DNA of 64,000 bases. It comes from V1-33 sp964523105. GTDB taxonomy: Bacteria > Verrucomicrobiota > Verrucomicrobiia > Verrucomicrobiales > V1-33. The notes beneath the pieces were generated by a model. That model did no database searches. It saw nothing but the letters and a program-made list of their open reading frames with translations, and had not been told where the DNA came from. Position numbers and translations under genes: made by a program. Positions 11,537-20,817 of this stretch are shown here, piece after piece. The DNA is taken from positions 1-64,000 of the forward strand of contig CAZFZN010000009.1 of NCBI GenBank assembly GCA_964523105.1, written 5' to 3'. Positions within the stretch are counted from its first letter, which is position 1. Every line of letters begins with the position of its first letter.

Positions 11537-12001
11537 TCAACTTCCTCCTCCCGCGTGTTTCCGCTGCTCCGCCAGCCAGCGCAGGAAGTGCAGGAATTCC
11601 AGAGGTTCGCAAATTACGAGTTCGTCCAGATAGAAATGTCGCAGGTCGAGCAGGTCTCCATCATAGGAAACCAAATGACTGGCCGATCCATTCATCGCGC
11701 AGAGCAGGAACATCACATCATCCTGATCGACGGGATAGTGACGAAAGTGGTAGAACTCGATGCGCACCAATTCGCCGTGCCGGCCGAGAAGCCGGATGAC
11801 CCGCCGGATGTCATGGTCGGCGATGCCGTGCTCCAGCAGCTTTTCCGTGTATTCATTGAGCGTATCCGCACTGTAGAGCAGCGTGGTTTCACCAGCCTCG
11901 CATCGCAGCAGAATCTCCGCACCGGGGCTTTTCGGATGTGGCGACCGCTGGCTGGCCAGCAGGACATTGGAATCCAGCACCACTCGCGGCTGCGCCGTCA
12001 T
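11537..12001 (-). CDS. PIN-domain toxin of a toxin-antitoxin pair
   Basis: This 154-aa protein begins RVVLDSNVLLASQRSP, the classic PIN opening with the first catalytic Asp. It has Glu in LNEYTEKLL, Asp/Asp in DQDDVMFLLCAM and a late VSYDGDLLDL, completing the acidic site. It belongs to the COG1569-like group of putative PIN toxins. Its ATG overlaps the stop of the upstream antitoxin by four bases, showing translational coupling. It is likely an RNase. Confidence 0.88.
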   Translation of the reverse strand: MTAQPRVVLDSNVLLASQRSPHPKSPGAEILLRCEAGETTLLYSADTLNEYTEKLLEHGIADHDIRRVIRLLGRHGELVRIEFYHFRHYPVDQDDVMFLLCAMNGSASHLVSYDGDLLDLRHFYLDELVICEPLEFLHFLRWLAEQRKHAGGGS

Positions 12002-12261
12002 GGAAGTTGCTCCGTAATCTTCCGGTGCAGTTCGATCAGTTCCTTGAACGAAGTCTCCCGGTCAAAGCCTTCCTCTTTGTCACGCTCCACTTCGGTCAGG
12101 GCGCGCTCCACGATTTCCCGTGCGCGCGGGCTGTAGCGGCGGCGGCGAATCTTTTCCATTTCGATCTCGTGACGCAGAAAATCCGTGACCCGGCGGTTCA
12201 GGCCGATGATGCCTTCCGCCTGCCTTTGAATGTCTTCGGGAACGTCAAAAGTGATGGACAT
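11998..12261 (-). CDS. Antitoxin partner of the PIN toxin
   Basis: This 87-aa protein begins MSITFDVPEDIQRQAEG, a short strand plus helix like ribbon-helix-helix antitoxins. A charged helical stretch (RRRRYSPRAREIVERALTEVERDKEEGFD) follows and probably wraps around the toxin. It is cotranscribed with, and overlaps, the PIN toxin gene. The pair sits immediately downstream of the T6SS genes on the same strand. Confidence 0.8.
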   Translation of the reverse strand: MSITFDVPEDIQRQAEGIIGLNRRVTDFLRHEIEMEKIRRRRYSPRAREIVERALTEVERDKEEGFDRETSFKELIELHRKITEQLP

Positions 12262-12312
12262 AAGGATGCGAGCTTTGCGGAGCAGAGTATTCGATTCCCG
12301 GGCGGGCGCAAC

Positions 12313-13305
12313 TTACGACTCCGCCGGCGGCACCACCGGCTTGAGAATGAGTTCCGCCTGGGCGCGGTCGTTGGCGAGTTCCTCGATGAGCTGGAAGAAG
12401 CTCATGCCCACGCAGCGCTGGGCGCGGCGGAGCAGGAACGGAATCGGGCTGCTGGGTTCGTTGGTTTCAAACCAGGTGATGACTTTGTCCAGCTGCCGGA
12501 TGGCGGCTTCGCGGGAGGCGATGGCATTGCCGCCGCTGCTCAGCGCACCGCTGCCTTCTCCTCCGGAGGCCGCCTCCTCGACGCCATTGCCGGAGGAATC
12601 CGCGGCGCAGTAGGGATCGAGCCGGGCGTTCATTTTTGACAGGGCATCCCGCAGATCGCCGAGATTGACGCCGTAGCCGGAACCGAATTTCTCATCGAAG
12701 ATGTTCTCGATGGCGCGGGTGTGGTCGAGCGACTGCAGCAGCGCCTCGCGGGCGGCGAGCAGTGTCTCCACGGAGGTGTTGGAAAAACCGCCCTGCACGG
12801 CGCGCGCCTCGTTGGCGGCGTCGGGATCGCTCATGTCCGCAGAGGCCGCGGCCTCGAGGTCGGCAATGCTGAACCTGCCGCCGGCGGACTGTGAAACGGG
12901 CACGGCTTTGACGCGCACGATGAAGGACGGGTAATTGAGCGCCTCGATCACCGGCGGGCGGAAGTCGCGCTGATCCTCGAGCGTGCCCGCGGGATAGACG
13001 CTGTCCCAGAGATTCTCGCACCAGCTGCGAATCAGCGCGAGACCGTCGCGCAGCCCGGGCAGCCCCGCCAGATGGGTCGCGCATTCGGTCAGGATCACTC
13101 CCAGCCGCAGGTGGCGCGTCTCGCGGGCGAGTTCCATCGCGAGGTCCCGCACCTCGCTCCATTTCGGCGGCTGCGTGATGCCGTCCTTCTTCTCACCGGC
13201 GGCGAGGGCGTTGAGCTGGCCCCAGCGCGGGTCGTAGTTGTTTTCAAGGTCGGCGCCGCAGGGCGCGGCGTCGCTGACGGGAGCGTGGAGTGATGTTAGG
13301 TCCAT
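12313..13305 (-). CDS. tssA: Type VI secretion protein TssA (ImpA N-terminal domain)
   Basis: This 330-aa protein has the ImpA_N domain: the PCGADLENNYDPRW motif, the WSEVRDLAMELARETRHLRLGVILTE block and ENLWDSVYPAG. TssA organises the T6SS baseplate and caps the growing tail. The C-terminal part (residues ~250-330) is helical and ends in LRRAQRCVGMSFFQLIEELANDRAQ, like short TssA variants. It is the last gene of the T6SS block, three bases after tagF. Confidence 0.92.
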   Translation of the reverse strand: MDLTSLHAPVSDAAPCGADLENNYDPRWGQLNALAAGEKKDGITQPPKWSEVRDLAMELARETRHLRLGVILTECATHLAGLPGLRDGLALIRSWCENLWDSVYPAGTLEDQRDFRPPVIEALNYPSFIVRVKAVPVSQSAGGRFSIADLEAAASADMSDPDAANEARAVQGGFSNTSVETLLAAREALLQSLDHTRAIENIFDEKFGSGYGVNLGDLRDALSKMNARLDPYCAADSSGNGVEEAASGGEGSGALSSGGNAIASREAAIRQLDKVITWFETNEPSSPIPFLLRRAQRCVGMSFFQLIEELANDRAQAELILKPVVPPAES

Positions 13306-13308
13306 AAG

Positions 13309-14286
13309 TTATTTGGATCGGGGTCTGAAAAAGCGCAGCACGTTGCGGATGACTCCCCCGGACTCCGCCCGGGGCACGGTGAACAGGTCGGGAGAATCCA
13401 GCCATGCCTGGACCGCGGCGCCCCACACCTCCTGCTGCTCGTCGTCGATGGAATACGGGACGCAGGCGGTGAGCGGCACGGCGGTTTCGGGAGCGAAGAG
13501 CGACTGCAAAGCGCGCGCCGCCGGCTCTCCGAGGGTGATGTCGGCGAGGGAATCCCCGTGCTGCCAGGTGAGGCAGAGGCAGCGGCGCTCCAGCCGCAGC
13601 ACACTGCGCACCAGGCCGGCCCAAAGCAGCGCATGAAAAGGGGAAACCGCCACACTTTGCCGGACCCGGGCGCGGCCGGTGTCCGCTCCTTGCGGCGACA
13701 GGGAATGCAGCACCCGCGCGAGGGCATCCGATTCCGGCCCGCAGCCGCTGCCCTCCAGCAGCCGCAGCCTGACAGACGATCCCGCCGCGCCCGGCGACAC
13801 GCCGGCGAGCCTGGCATCCAGCTGTCGCTGTCCGGACGCCTGAGCACTGCGAATGGCCTCCACGCTGCCCGCGCCCTGCGCCTGGCGCAGCGTTTGACGA
13901 ATGATCTCACCCGCCTCCGCCGCCGCGGAGGCCGCGCGAAATCCCGCCATGTGCGCCGCGGCGACAATCGGATACTGACGCCGGCCCTTGGCATCGGACG
14001 ACGCGTTGAAATAAGCGGCCAGCCAGCTATCAGGGCCGGCGCACAGCATGCCGTGGGCATAGGGCACGGCGTCCAGTCCTTCGAGTTCCTTCTCCCAGCG
14101 CCGGCGCGCGAGCATTTCGCCCAGCCCCTCGACGTAGAAGCCCTGTTTGAATCCCACCAGTGAATGCGTGCTCAGTCCGGCATCCTCAAGGTGATCCGCC
14201 GCCGCCGGATGCTTGCCGAAAATCGCCAGCCGCGCCGCCGCGCCCTGCGGGAGCGGATCGGTGAGGAAGGCGGGCGCGGCGTTCAT
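13309..14286 (-). CDS. tagF: Type VI secretion-associated protein TagF
   Basis: The N-terminal half of this 325-aa protein matches the TagF domain: FGKHPAAADHLEDAGLST, GFYVEGLGEML and KGRRQYPIVAAAHMAG. TagF represses T6SS assembly after translation. In some bacteria it does this as part of the PpkA/PppA threonine phosphorylation pathway, but no kinase or phosphatase gene is visible here. It lies between tssA and tssM with gaps of a few bases. Confidence 0.85.
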   Translation of the reverse strand: MNAAPAFLTDPLPQGAAARLAIFGKHPAAADHLEDAGLSTHSLVGFKQGFYVEGLGEMLARRRWEKELEGLDAVPYAHGMLCAGPDSWLAAYFNASSDAKGRRQYPIVAAAHMAGFRAASAAAEAGEIIRQTLRQAQGAGSVEAIRSAQASGQRQLDARLAGVSPGAAGSSVRLRLLEGSGCGPESDALARVLHSLSPQGADTGRARVRQSVAVSPFHALLWAGLVRSVLRLERRCLCLTWQHGDSLADITLGEPAARALQSLFAPETAVPLTACVPYSIDDEQQEVWGAAVQAWLDSPDLFTVPRAESGGVIRNVLRFFRPRSK

Positions 14287-14295
14287 GTCGGCATC

Positions 14296-17200
14296 TCAGT
14301 CATTCAGTCCGAAACTTCTCCTAACCGGCCACACCGCCGGGAGTGCGGGCGAGGACTCCACGCCGAATCCGACGCCGCCGACGCCGAAGTTGCGTCCGGG
14401 GTTGCGGTTGATCCACGACACGAGACCCCACACGCCGGTGAACTCCGCCGTCGGCAGCGTCGCCCGGGTGACGCGGCTCTGGGCATCGCCGGGACGGCGC
14501 ACTTCCACCACGAACTGCAGCGGCTGGTGCGGCTTGATTTTGACCTTCGTCGCCTGCCCTGTCCCGCCAATCAGCGGCACGCCGCCCTGACTCACTTCCG
14601 CGGTCAGGACGCCGACCTCGATCTCCGGGGGCGGCGGCGCCGGAATGATGCGCGGCTGCCCGGTGATGGGATCGATCTGCACGGACGGCTGCTGCGGGGC
14701 GTTGGGATCGGGTTTCTTCTCCGCCGCTTTCACAAAGCCGCGCTGAATGTAAAGCCCGTCGCCGCCGGGCTGCGCGGCGTTGTCAGGATTGAGCACGCGG
14801 GAGATGGTGATCACGTCGTTGAAGGCCTCGAACAATCTTGCCAGCACGTCGGCCCCCGCGGCGGCCCGCACTGAGGCGTCAGCCCCGTCGAACCAGGTTT
14901 TGTCCTTCACCACTTTTTGCAGCTGATCCACCGCGGGTTTGAACTCCGCCGCGCTGAAGACATGGCGCTGACTCTGCACGAGCGGGAATTTAAGCCGCGG
15001 GTCGAGGAAGTCGCGGAGTTTCTGAAGATACACGCCCATCAGCTTGCCCGTGGCGATTTCCCCCATGCAGAGATCGATGGCGGCGGCGGCGGCGGCGGCT
15101 TTGTCTTTGCGCGGATCGCCGGCCATGCCGTTGTAGTCCACAGTGGCGGCTTTGGCGGCCGCATCGGCGCGCTCCCGGATGCCTTTGACCTGCGATTCCA
15201 GGCTGCCGACAAGGTCGAGCGTGAGGGCGGGCATGGGAATCTTTTCCGCCTGGTCCAGCCGGCGGCGGTAGAATTCGTAGCGCACCTGCGCGCCGTCCTC
15301 GGGCGTCAGCTGCGGCGCATCGGCGGGTTTGTCAGGAGCGGCGGAGGAGGTGACTTTCTCCGGCGTGTAGGTCTTGAGAAACGCGAGCGCTTTTTCATGC
15401 ACCGGCTTCAAATGCGGCGGCATGCTTCCCGCGGTGAGCGGTTCGAGGCTTTCCTTGAGCGAGCTGCAGAAGGCCGCGAGGTCGGCGCGCCCCATGCCGG
15501 CAAGACGCGTCGCCTCACCGAGCTTGCTCTTCATGTTCTGCACGTCGTCGAGTTGCGTTTTGAGCACCTTGAGCAATTCCTCCACCCGGGCCCGCGACGC
15601 GGTGGCGGGATTGAGACCGGCGAGTTCATCCTCGGTGGTGTGAAAGCTCTTCACCGCCTGCTCCTTGGCCTCGCGATACTGCTTTTTCGAGTCCTCGGAA
15701 GTCGTCGCCGATTCCGCCACGCCGCCGAGAATGGTCTCGATGCCTTTGGTGATCGCCTGCACCTGAAGCGACTCCGCCACCGCATCCGCCGGGGTGCCGA
15801 GCCAGCGGCGGGTATCGAGCGACTCCGCGTTTTCCTCACCGAACAGTTTGCCCCGGTAGAGCCGTTCGCCGACCTCCGCAAGCTGAGCCGCGGCGGTGGA
15901 GGTGTTGGCCTCACTGAGATTCACGTCCTTGCCGTCGGGCGGGCAAAGATACACCATCAACGGTGTGAGGATTTTTTCGATCACCTCGGCATCCGGCCGG
16001 CCGCTCTTGCCCAGCACCAGCGCCTCCAGCCGCACGAGAGCGGCGTAGGCGCTGGCGAGACGCTTGTCCGCCGCGGCGTCGCGCTGCGCATTCGGCATCG
16101 CATCCCACAGGATCTTCTCGCGCACTCCGTCCAGCAGCGGCTTGAAGACGCTGCCCTCGTAAACCGCGAGCGAGGCGACGCGCCGGCGGCGTTCGAAATC
16201 CCGGATGCTGCCGAGCATGCGGAACATGCCCGCGCCCGGCAAACCGCGCGCCGTGCGCCGCTCGAGGTCATCGAGAAAGCCGATGCTCGTCATGCTCGTC
16301 GATTTGAAAACCTGCGCGCCGTCTGCTCCCCACGCCGCCGTCCAGCGCGGCGGAGTTTTGCTTCCGTCGGGGGCGTCCGCGCCTTCCGAGCGCGACACGA
16401 TCGGCAGGAAGCCGCCGTTGCCCCACGTGTTATTGGCCACGCGCCAGTTCTCCTGCTCGATGCGCAGCTGCTTTTCCACGCCGCGTTTCACCAGCCACGC
16501 AAATCCGAGCAGCAGCGCGAGCAGCAAAGCGGTGGTGGCGTAGAACCACACGAGTTTGCGCCGCAGCGCTTTGCCGATGTCCTTGAGCCGCGTCACGAGT
16601 CCGCGCTCTTTGAAAATCTTCTCTGTGAAGACATCGCGCAGATAGACCGACTTGTCGCGATTGAAGATCCCGCCGCCGGGCAGCGTTTCGATGCTCATGC
16701 CCAGCGCGGACGCGAGCTGTTCATCCAGCGCCGCGCCCTCGTTCATGGCGGAGGTGAAATAAACGCCGCGGAAGAACGGCGGCAGATTCGACCACACGCC
16801 GGTCTGGAAAAGAATCTCCATGTAACGCTGCAGCCGCGGCTGGAGCGAGCGGATCGTTTCCGGAAAGGTGAAGAGGCTGTCCACTTCGTCCACGCGGCGA
16901 ATGCCGGGCTGACGCGCGATGGGATCGGCCAGCAGCGCCAGCCGCCGGCCCTCGAGGCGCGCGGCGATTTCCTCCAGCGCGCCCGCAATGTATCCGGGAT
17001 CGAACGGCGCGTCGAGGTCCATCGGATTCGACCATCCGAGCATCTCGCGGTCGAACGTCTGCTGCCCTGGCGCATCCGTGAACTCGCGGAAGCCAGGCAG
17101 ACGGTCGCTTTTGGTCACCATCAGATAAATGGGGAAGCGCACATCGAGCGCTTTTTGGATGATGGAGAACTGCTGCGCGATGCGCTTCGCTTTTTCCTCC

Positions 17201-17952
17201 AGCACCGCCGGCGTGTCGGCGAGCAGACTGTCCACGGGAATGGCGAGGATGAGGCCGTTGACCGGGCAGTCGGGCCGGAAGGATTTGAGGAGCTTGAGAA
17301 ACTCCTCAAATCGCTTCGTCGCTTCCGGACTCATCAGCATCGCGCCCGCGGTGTCGAGCAGCACGGCCTGATTGGTGAACCACCAGTCCATGCTGTAAGT
17401 GCCGCCCGTGCCCTGGAGCATGTCCTGGAGCGTCTCCGGAAAGCGCAGGTCGCTGTGGCGAATGGCTTCCGTCTTGCCGCTCCCGGGTTCACCGACCATC
17501 ACATACCAGGGCAGCGAGTAGAAGTCCTTGCCGTACTCCTTGAAGGTATCGATGCCCTTTTGGAATTGCTTCCGCAGGTTGTCGAGGCGCGCCATTTCCG
17601 CCGGATCGTTGTCGCCGCCGGGCGCATCCCATCCGGCCGCGCTGCCTTTGACCGCATCCTCGAATCCCTCCCGGCTCGCCGCCAGCTTCTTCGCTTTCTT
17701 CACCCGGAACATCATCAGCACCAGGCCAATGACGGTCATCACCGCCATGCTGCCGTACATCCACCACATGCCGTTCTGGCCGAACGCATCGCCCGCCATG
17801 TAAGCGAGGCCGGTCACCGATCCCGCCAGCAGCAGCGAATACGCCATCGTCACCGGACCCGGCATCGCATTGTACGCCGCCGTGGTCGCATGGTGCCTCT
17901 GAAACGTCTCCATGTGAGGCGCGCGGATATTCGGCTTGGGTATGCGGGGCAT
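14296..17952 (-). CDS. tssM: Type VI secretion membrane-complex protein TssM (IcmF family)
   Basis: This 1,218-aa inner-membrane protein forms the T6SS trans-envelope channel with TssL and TssJ. Two transmembrane helices (about residues 35-55 and 62-83) precede a cytoplasmic GTPase-like domain with Walker A GEPGSGKT (154-161), LLDTAGAM and a VTKSD base-recognition motif. A third transmembrane helix lies near residue 475. The long periplasmic part contains the IcmF-related region and a C-terminal beta domain with FVVEVRRPGDAQSRV. No tssJ lipoprotein gene is seen nearby. Confidence 0.95.
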   Translation of the reverse strand: MPRIPKPNIRAPHMETFQRHHATTAAYNAMPGPVTMAYSLLLAGSVTGLAYMAGDAFGQNGMWWMYGSMAVMTVIGLVLMMFRVKKAKKLAASREGFEDAVKGSAAGWDAPGGDNDPAEMARLDNLRKQFQKGIDTFKEYGKDFYSLPWYVMVGEPGSGKTEAIRHSDLRFPETLQDMLQGTGGTYSMDWWFTNQAVLLDTAGAMLMSPEATKRFEEFLKLLKSFRPDCPVNGLILAIPVDSLLADTPAVLEEKAKRIAQQFSIIQKALDVRFPIYLMVTKSDRLPGFREFTDAPGQQTFDREMLGWSNPMDLDAPFDPGYIAGALEEIAARLEGRRLALLADPIARQPGIRRVDEVDSLFTFPETIRSLQPRLQRYMEILFQTGVWSNLPPFFRGVYFTSAMNEGAALDEQLASALGMSIETLPGGGIFNRDKSVYLRDVFTEKIFKERGLVTRLKDIGKALRRKLVWFYATTALLLALLLGFAWLVKRGVEKQLRIEQENWRVANNTWGNGGFLPIVSRSEGADAPDGSKTPPRWTAAWGADGAQVFKSTSMTSIGFLDDLERRTARGLPGAGMFRMLGSIRDFERRRRVASLAVYEGSVFKPLLDGVREKILWDAMPNAQRDAAADKRLASAYAALVRLEALVLGKSGRPDAEVIEKILTPLMVYLCPPDGKDVNLSEANTSTAAAQLAEVGERLYRGKLFGEENAESLDTRRWLGTPADAVAESLQVQAITKGIETILGGVAESATTSEDSKKQYREAKEQAVKSFHTTEDELAGLNPATASRARVEELLKVLKTQLDDVQNMKSKLGEATRLAGMGRADLAAFCSSLKESLEPLTAGSMPPHLKPVHEKALAFLKTYTPEKVTSSAAPDKPADAPQLTPEDGAQVRYEFYRRRLDQAEKIPMPALTLDLVGSLESQVKGIRERADAAAKAATVDYNGMAGDPRKDKAAAAAAAIDLCMGEIATGKLMGVYLQKLRDFLDPRLKFPLVQSQRHVFSAAEFKPAVDQLQKVVKDKTWFDGADASVRAAAGADVLARLFEAFNDVITISRVLNPDNAAQPGGDGLYIQRGFVKAAEKKPDPNAPQQPSVQIDPITGQPRIIPAPPPPEIEVGVLTAEVSQGGVPLIGGTGQATKVKIKPHQPLQFVVEVRRPGDAQSRVTRATLPTAEFTGVWGLVSWINRNPGRNFGVGGVGFGVESSPALPAVWPVRRSFGLND

Positions 17953-17986
17953 GGTTTGAAAAAGTATGGTCGGAGTTCTGACGGCG

Positions 17987-18139
17987 TCAGTGACTAAACA
18001 GGATATGCAACAACCCGGGTAATTTCACATCGATCCAGTATCCGATCGCAGCCCCGGCCAAAAGCGTTACGACCGCATATGTTGCCCAACCCGCCGTGAG
18101 GCCAAAGTATCGAAGCAGGGTGACTGGTTTGAAGATCAT
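17987..18139 (-). CDS. 50-aa membrane peptide in the T6SS operon
   Basis: This small ORF begins MIFKPVTLLRYFGLTAG and has one clear hydrophobic helix (WATYAVVTLLAGAAIGYWID). It lies 8 bases after tssL and 34 before tssM on the same strand, so it is probably cotranscribed. The spacing argues that it is real and not a chance ORF. It may be an accessory subunit of the TssL-TssM membrane complex; I know no named family for it. Confidence 0.6.
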   Translation of the reverse strand: MIFKPVTLLRYFGLTAGWATYAVVTLLAGAAIGYWIDVKLPGLLHILFSH

Positions 18140-18147
18140 GGTGTGGA

Positions 18148-18855
18148 TCAGTTGGTCGCGGGCCGCGCGCCCTGGTGGGATTCGTAGATCTGCCGCAGAG
18201 CGGGATCCTCGTTCTGCAAAATCTGCTGCGCGAGATACATGAACAGCGGGATGCCGGCGAGCAGCAGACACAGAATGCCGGCGAGCAGCAGCGCCTTCTT
18301 CAATTCCGGCGGCCGCACGAAGTCGCGCATGTCGGTGTATTCATAAGCCTGGGGCACGAGGCGCGGCACGCTGTCGTCCACAAGGTAATGCCGGATCGCC
18401 GGCTCCAGCGCCTTCATGTACTGGCGCAGGCGGTCGGGTTGATTGAAATAAAACCCTTCAAAGCCGAGCCCGAGGCAGGTGTAATAAACGAGCAGGCGCT
18501 GGGACAGCGTCTCCGACGGCGGCTGGCGCAGCGCTTCGTCGAGATAGTCGAAGAACGCTTCGTCGCCGGCGAGACCGTCCTTCACATAGCCGATGCGCGC
18601 TTCGTGCCAGCGGTTGGCGAACGGATAGCGGCCCTGCGCGAAGAGGTCGTCGATGAAGTAAGTGATTGGCGCCCTGAGCGCGCGGTGGTGATCGCGCAGC
18701 ACCGGATCGTTCTCCGCTTTCTCGTCCGCGTCGCCAAGCAGCCCCAGCACTTCGCCGCGCACCTGACCGAACGACAGCGGCACGCCGTTGCGCACAAGGC
18801 GGTTCACCTTGCAGACGTAATTGAGGAGCGGCTCGTAGAGTTTCAGCGCGGTCAT
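18148..18855 (-). CDS. tssL: Type VI secretion protein TssL (DotU family)
   Basis: This 235-aa protein shows the DotU domain: the N-terminal helical bundle starting LYEPLLNYVCKVNRLVRNG, the RAPITYFIDDLFAQG block and LVYYTCLGLGFEGFY. One transmembrane helix near the C-terminus (LLLAGILCLLLAGIPLFMYL) anchors it in the inner membrane. It has no OmpA/peptidoglycan-binding extension; that activity may be supplied by the STAS/OmpA-like protein at the start of the block. Confidence 0.93.
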   Translation of the reverse strand: MTALKLYEPLLNYVCKVNRLVRNGVPLSFGQVRGEVLGLLGDADEKAENDPVLRDHHRALRAPITYFIDDLFAQGRYPFANRWHEARIGYVKDGLAGDEAFFDYLDEALRQPPSETLSQRLLVYYTCLGLGFEGFYFNQPDRLRQYMKALEPAIRHYLVDDSVPRLVPQAYEYTDMRDFVRPPELKKALLLAGILCLLLAGIPLFMYLAQQILQNEDPALRQIYESHQGARPATN

Positions 18856-18990
18856 GGGCAGATGGGTTCAAGTGAACCACAGATGGACACAGATGGACAC
18901 AGATGAAGATGAGTTTGGGCTGCTGCGGAGCAGCCTCCATCAATCCGACAACCCGGGAATCCGTGTCTATCTGTGTCCATTTGGCTCATG
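18856..18990. repeat. ACAGATGGAC-type inverted repeat between tssK and tssL
   Basis: Tandem ACAGATGGACACAGATGGAC words at ~18,880-18,905 face an inverted GTCTATCTGTGTCCAT at ~18,963-18,982, forming a large imperfect hairpin. In the sense of tssL the C/T-rich strand of the repeat ends ~20 bases before its ATG. This sequence family (read as WTQMDTD when translated) is dispersed in many bacterial genomes. Confidence 0.75.
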
Positions 18991-19044
18991 TAATGAATTG
19001 AATTGTTCGCCTGTCTCCCTGCGGTCGGCTGTGGTTTCTTGCTA

Positions 19045-20412
19045 TTACCCAAGAGGTGCGGGCACGGTGGCGTAGAGGGTGAAGGCGAAGCGGTTCCGCT
19101 CCGGGTGTTCAAAGTGAATGATCGCCTGGGGTTCGCGCACGAACTGCTCCCAAATGCGGCGGCTGGCGTCGAGGTTGAGGCGGTAATAATAGGTGCGCGC
19201 CTTCACCGGCAGCTCGAACGGCGGATGGCGCTCCTCCTTCAGCGCGAGACCGCGAATGGCGCGGACGCCGAAGCTGGCGGGCATGAGCTTGAAGTGATCG
19301 CTGTCCTCCATGAGCCGCACCAGCGATGCGGGATCCATCGCGGTTTCCACTGACAGATAGAATCCGGTCGCGTCCGCAAAGAAGCCGGGGTCAACGTCGC
19401 CGGTGAACAAGCCGTCGGAAAAACGAAACTCGACCTTGCGGTAACGCGGCTTGACCACACCGCCGAGATAGCTGCGGATCTTGGTGTCGAGTTCCTGGAA
19501 GGGCGGCCAGGGATTGTCGTGATCGTAGGGCGAACAGGTCCACTCGGCGCGCGCGGGATAGAGTGCTTCCAGTTCGTTGAGCAGCGAGCGCAGTTCCAGA
19601 TAAATCTCGAACGGCGGCACGCGGCCCTCCGCGGTTTCCACCAGGCTGATCAACTGTCCGGCGCTGCGATGCAGGCAGCGCAGGCGCGCGAGTTGTTCGA
19701 ACTGCATGCCCTGGAGGCTGCGCAGGTCCAGCGGTGTGTTGGCGAGGTGCGCGGCGAGTTGATCGCGCGTGGCGGCGATCTGGCTGGTGAGGTCGCGCAC
19801 CAGTTGCATGAGCGGCGGCGCCCCGCGCAGCAGCAGCGTGGGCGGCACGTAGCGCGGATTCATGCGCGGCATGCCCGCGGCATCGGACACCTGACGCATC
19901 ACGCGCAACAGCGGGATGTACTCGCAGTCCGAGAAGTCATCGTCCTCGAACATCAGCATCCCGTTGAGCCGGCGCACCTGCATGGGCTGCTTGTTGCGGC
20001 CCGTGTTTTCATCGCAGACCTCAGACTCGGCGACCTGGTAAATGATCTTCTGCCGCGGTCCCGCCGCCGTGCCGAACTCGATGGCATTGGGCCGCTCGTC
20101 GAGCCACACCGGCACCGCGAGATAAATCATGAAGTCCTCGCCGCGGTCGCGAAACGCGGCCTTGATGTCGAGGCTTGGCAGTTCCGCCTCCTCCGGATAA
20201 CGAAACACCGCTCCTCCCGGCAGCGCGACGTGCAGGCGGTCGAAGCGCACGCGATGATCCTCCAAATCATCCACCGCCAGCCGCGCCTCGATGACACCGT
20301 AAGGATAGGTCATGGAAAAGCGCCGCTCGCCGTAGAGCGCTTTGTAAATGCCGCGCTGCTGCGTTTGCAGGTGGTGCGGCTGGAGGAAAAGGCCTTCGTG
20401 CCAATGGATCAT
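19045..20412 (-). CDS. tssK: Type VI secretion baseplate protein TssK
   Basis: This 455-aa protein begins IHWHEGLFLQPHHLQ, the strongly conserved TssK start, and carries VIEARLAVDDL and the AGMPRMNPRYVPPTLLL block. TssK links the baseplate to the TssL-TssM membrane complex. The start at 20,412 was chosen at this conserved N-terminus; upstream codons are repeat sequence. A CATTCTTCATTC-type repeat lies right before the ATG. Confidence 0.95.
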   Translation of the reverse strand: MIHWHEGLFLQPHHLQTQQRGIYKALYGERRFSMTYPYGVIEARLAVDDLEDHRVRFDRLHVALPGGAVFRYPEEAELPSLDIKAAFRDRGEDFMIYLAVPVWLDERPNAIEFGTAAGPRQKIIYQVAESEVCDENTGRNKQPMQVRRLNGMLMFEDDDFSDCEYIPLLRVMRQVSDAAGMPRMNPRYVPPTLLLRGAPPLMQLVRDLTSQIAATRDQLAAHLANTPLDLRSLQGMQFEQLARLRCLHRSAGQLISLVETAEGRVPPFEIYLELRSLLNELEALYPARAEWTCSPYDHDNPWPPFQELDTKIRSYLGGVVKPRYRKVEFRFSDGLFTGDVDPGFFADATGFYLSVETAMDPASLVRLMEDSDHFKLMPASFGVRAIRGLALKEERHPPFELPVKARTYYYRLNLDASRRIWEQFVREPQAIIHFEHPERNRFAFTLYATVPAPLG

Positions 20413-20450
20413 GGGTGGAATGAAGAATGGAGAATGAAGAATGAAGATGC
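20413..20450 (-). repeat. CATTCTTCA-type repeat directly upstream of tssK
   Basis: In the sense of tssK the sequence reads as tandem CATTCTTCATTCTCC words ending about ten bases before the ATG. It is a variant of the repeat found before thiC, the gene at 24,908 and the gene at 33,865, in the same orientation relative to the start codon. Confidence 0.7.
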
Positions 20451-20473
20451 ACCGAACAAGAACAACCAAGCCG

Positions 20474-20692
20474 AACCGCGGAGCGGTTCTCCATGAATAG
20501 CCGGGGGTGAAGCGAAGCGGAACCCCCGGGATGCAGGAGAACGAAAATGAACCCCGGAGGGGTTCGCCAATGCGCGTAACGTGTGCCCGGGAGCTTGGCC
20601 TACCCCGCTGGGGTAGATGCTGAATTGGAATGGTCTGTCCGGGGGTTGAAACCCCCGGCTATTGATGAGGGAACCGCTCCGCGGTTCGGCGA
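20474..20692. repeat. Nested palindromic element (~220 bp)
   Basis: The outer arms are near-perfect inverted repeats: GAACCGCGGAGCGGTTC near 20,474 with ATAGCCGGGGGT near 20,498, against CCCCCGGCTAT near 20,652 and GAACCGCTCCGCGGTTC near 20,670. Inner hairpins include CTACCCCGCTGGGGTAG near 20,600 and GAACCCCGGAGGGGTTC near 20,550. It resembles the element at ~8,355-8,583. The remainder of the 405-base gap between the flanking T6SS genes (20,693-20,817) shows no gene. Confidence 0.85.
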
Positions 20693-20817
20693 GACGGCGA
20701 TGATTTGCTTTATAAACCTGAACGCCGCCATCCCCGGGAAGTGCCGTGCGCGTCTTCTTCGGATTTCGGAATTCTGGTTTCGTCATTCTCATGTGGTCAA
20801 TTCGTTGCACACTAAAA

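Noticed and set aside
10631..12136. 501-codon frame on the plus strand
   Set aside because: It lies opposite a conserved membrane protein gene and a clear PIN toxin-antitoxin pair and has no recognisable domain.
14917..17997. Very long open frame (over 1,000 codons) on the plus strand opposite tssM
   Set aside because: It is antisense to a well-supported tssM, has an Arg/His/Ala-rich composition without domains, and is explained by high GC content at third codon positions. Similar antisense frames opposite hppA, the FG-GAP proteins and the histidine kinase were dropped for the same reason.
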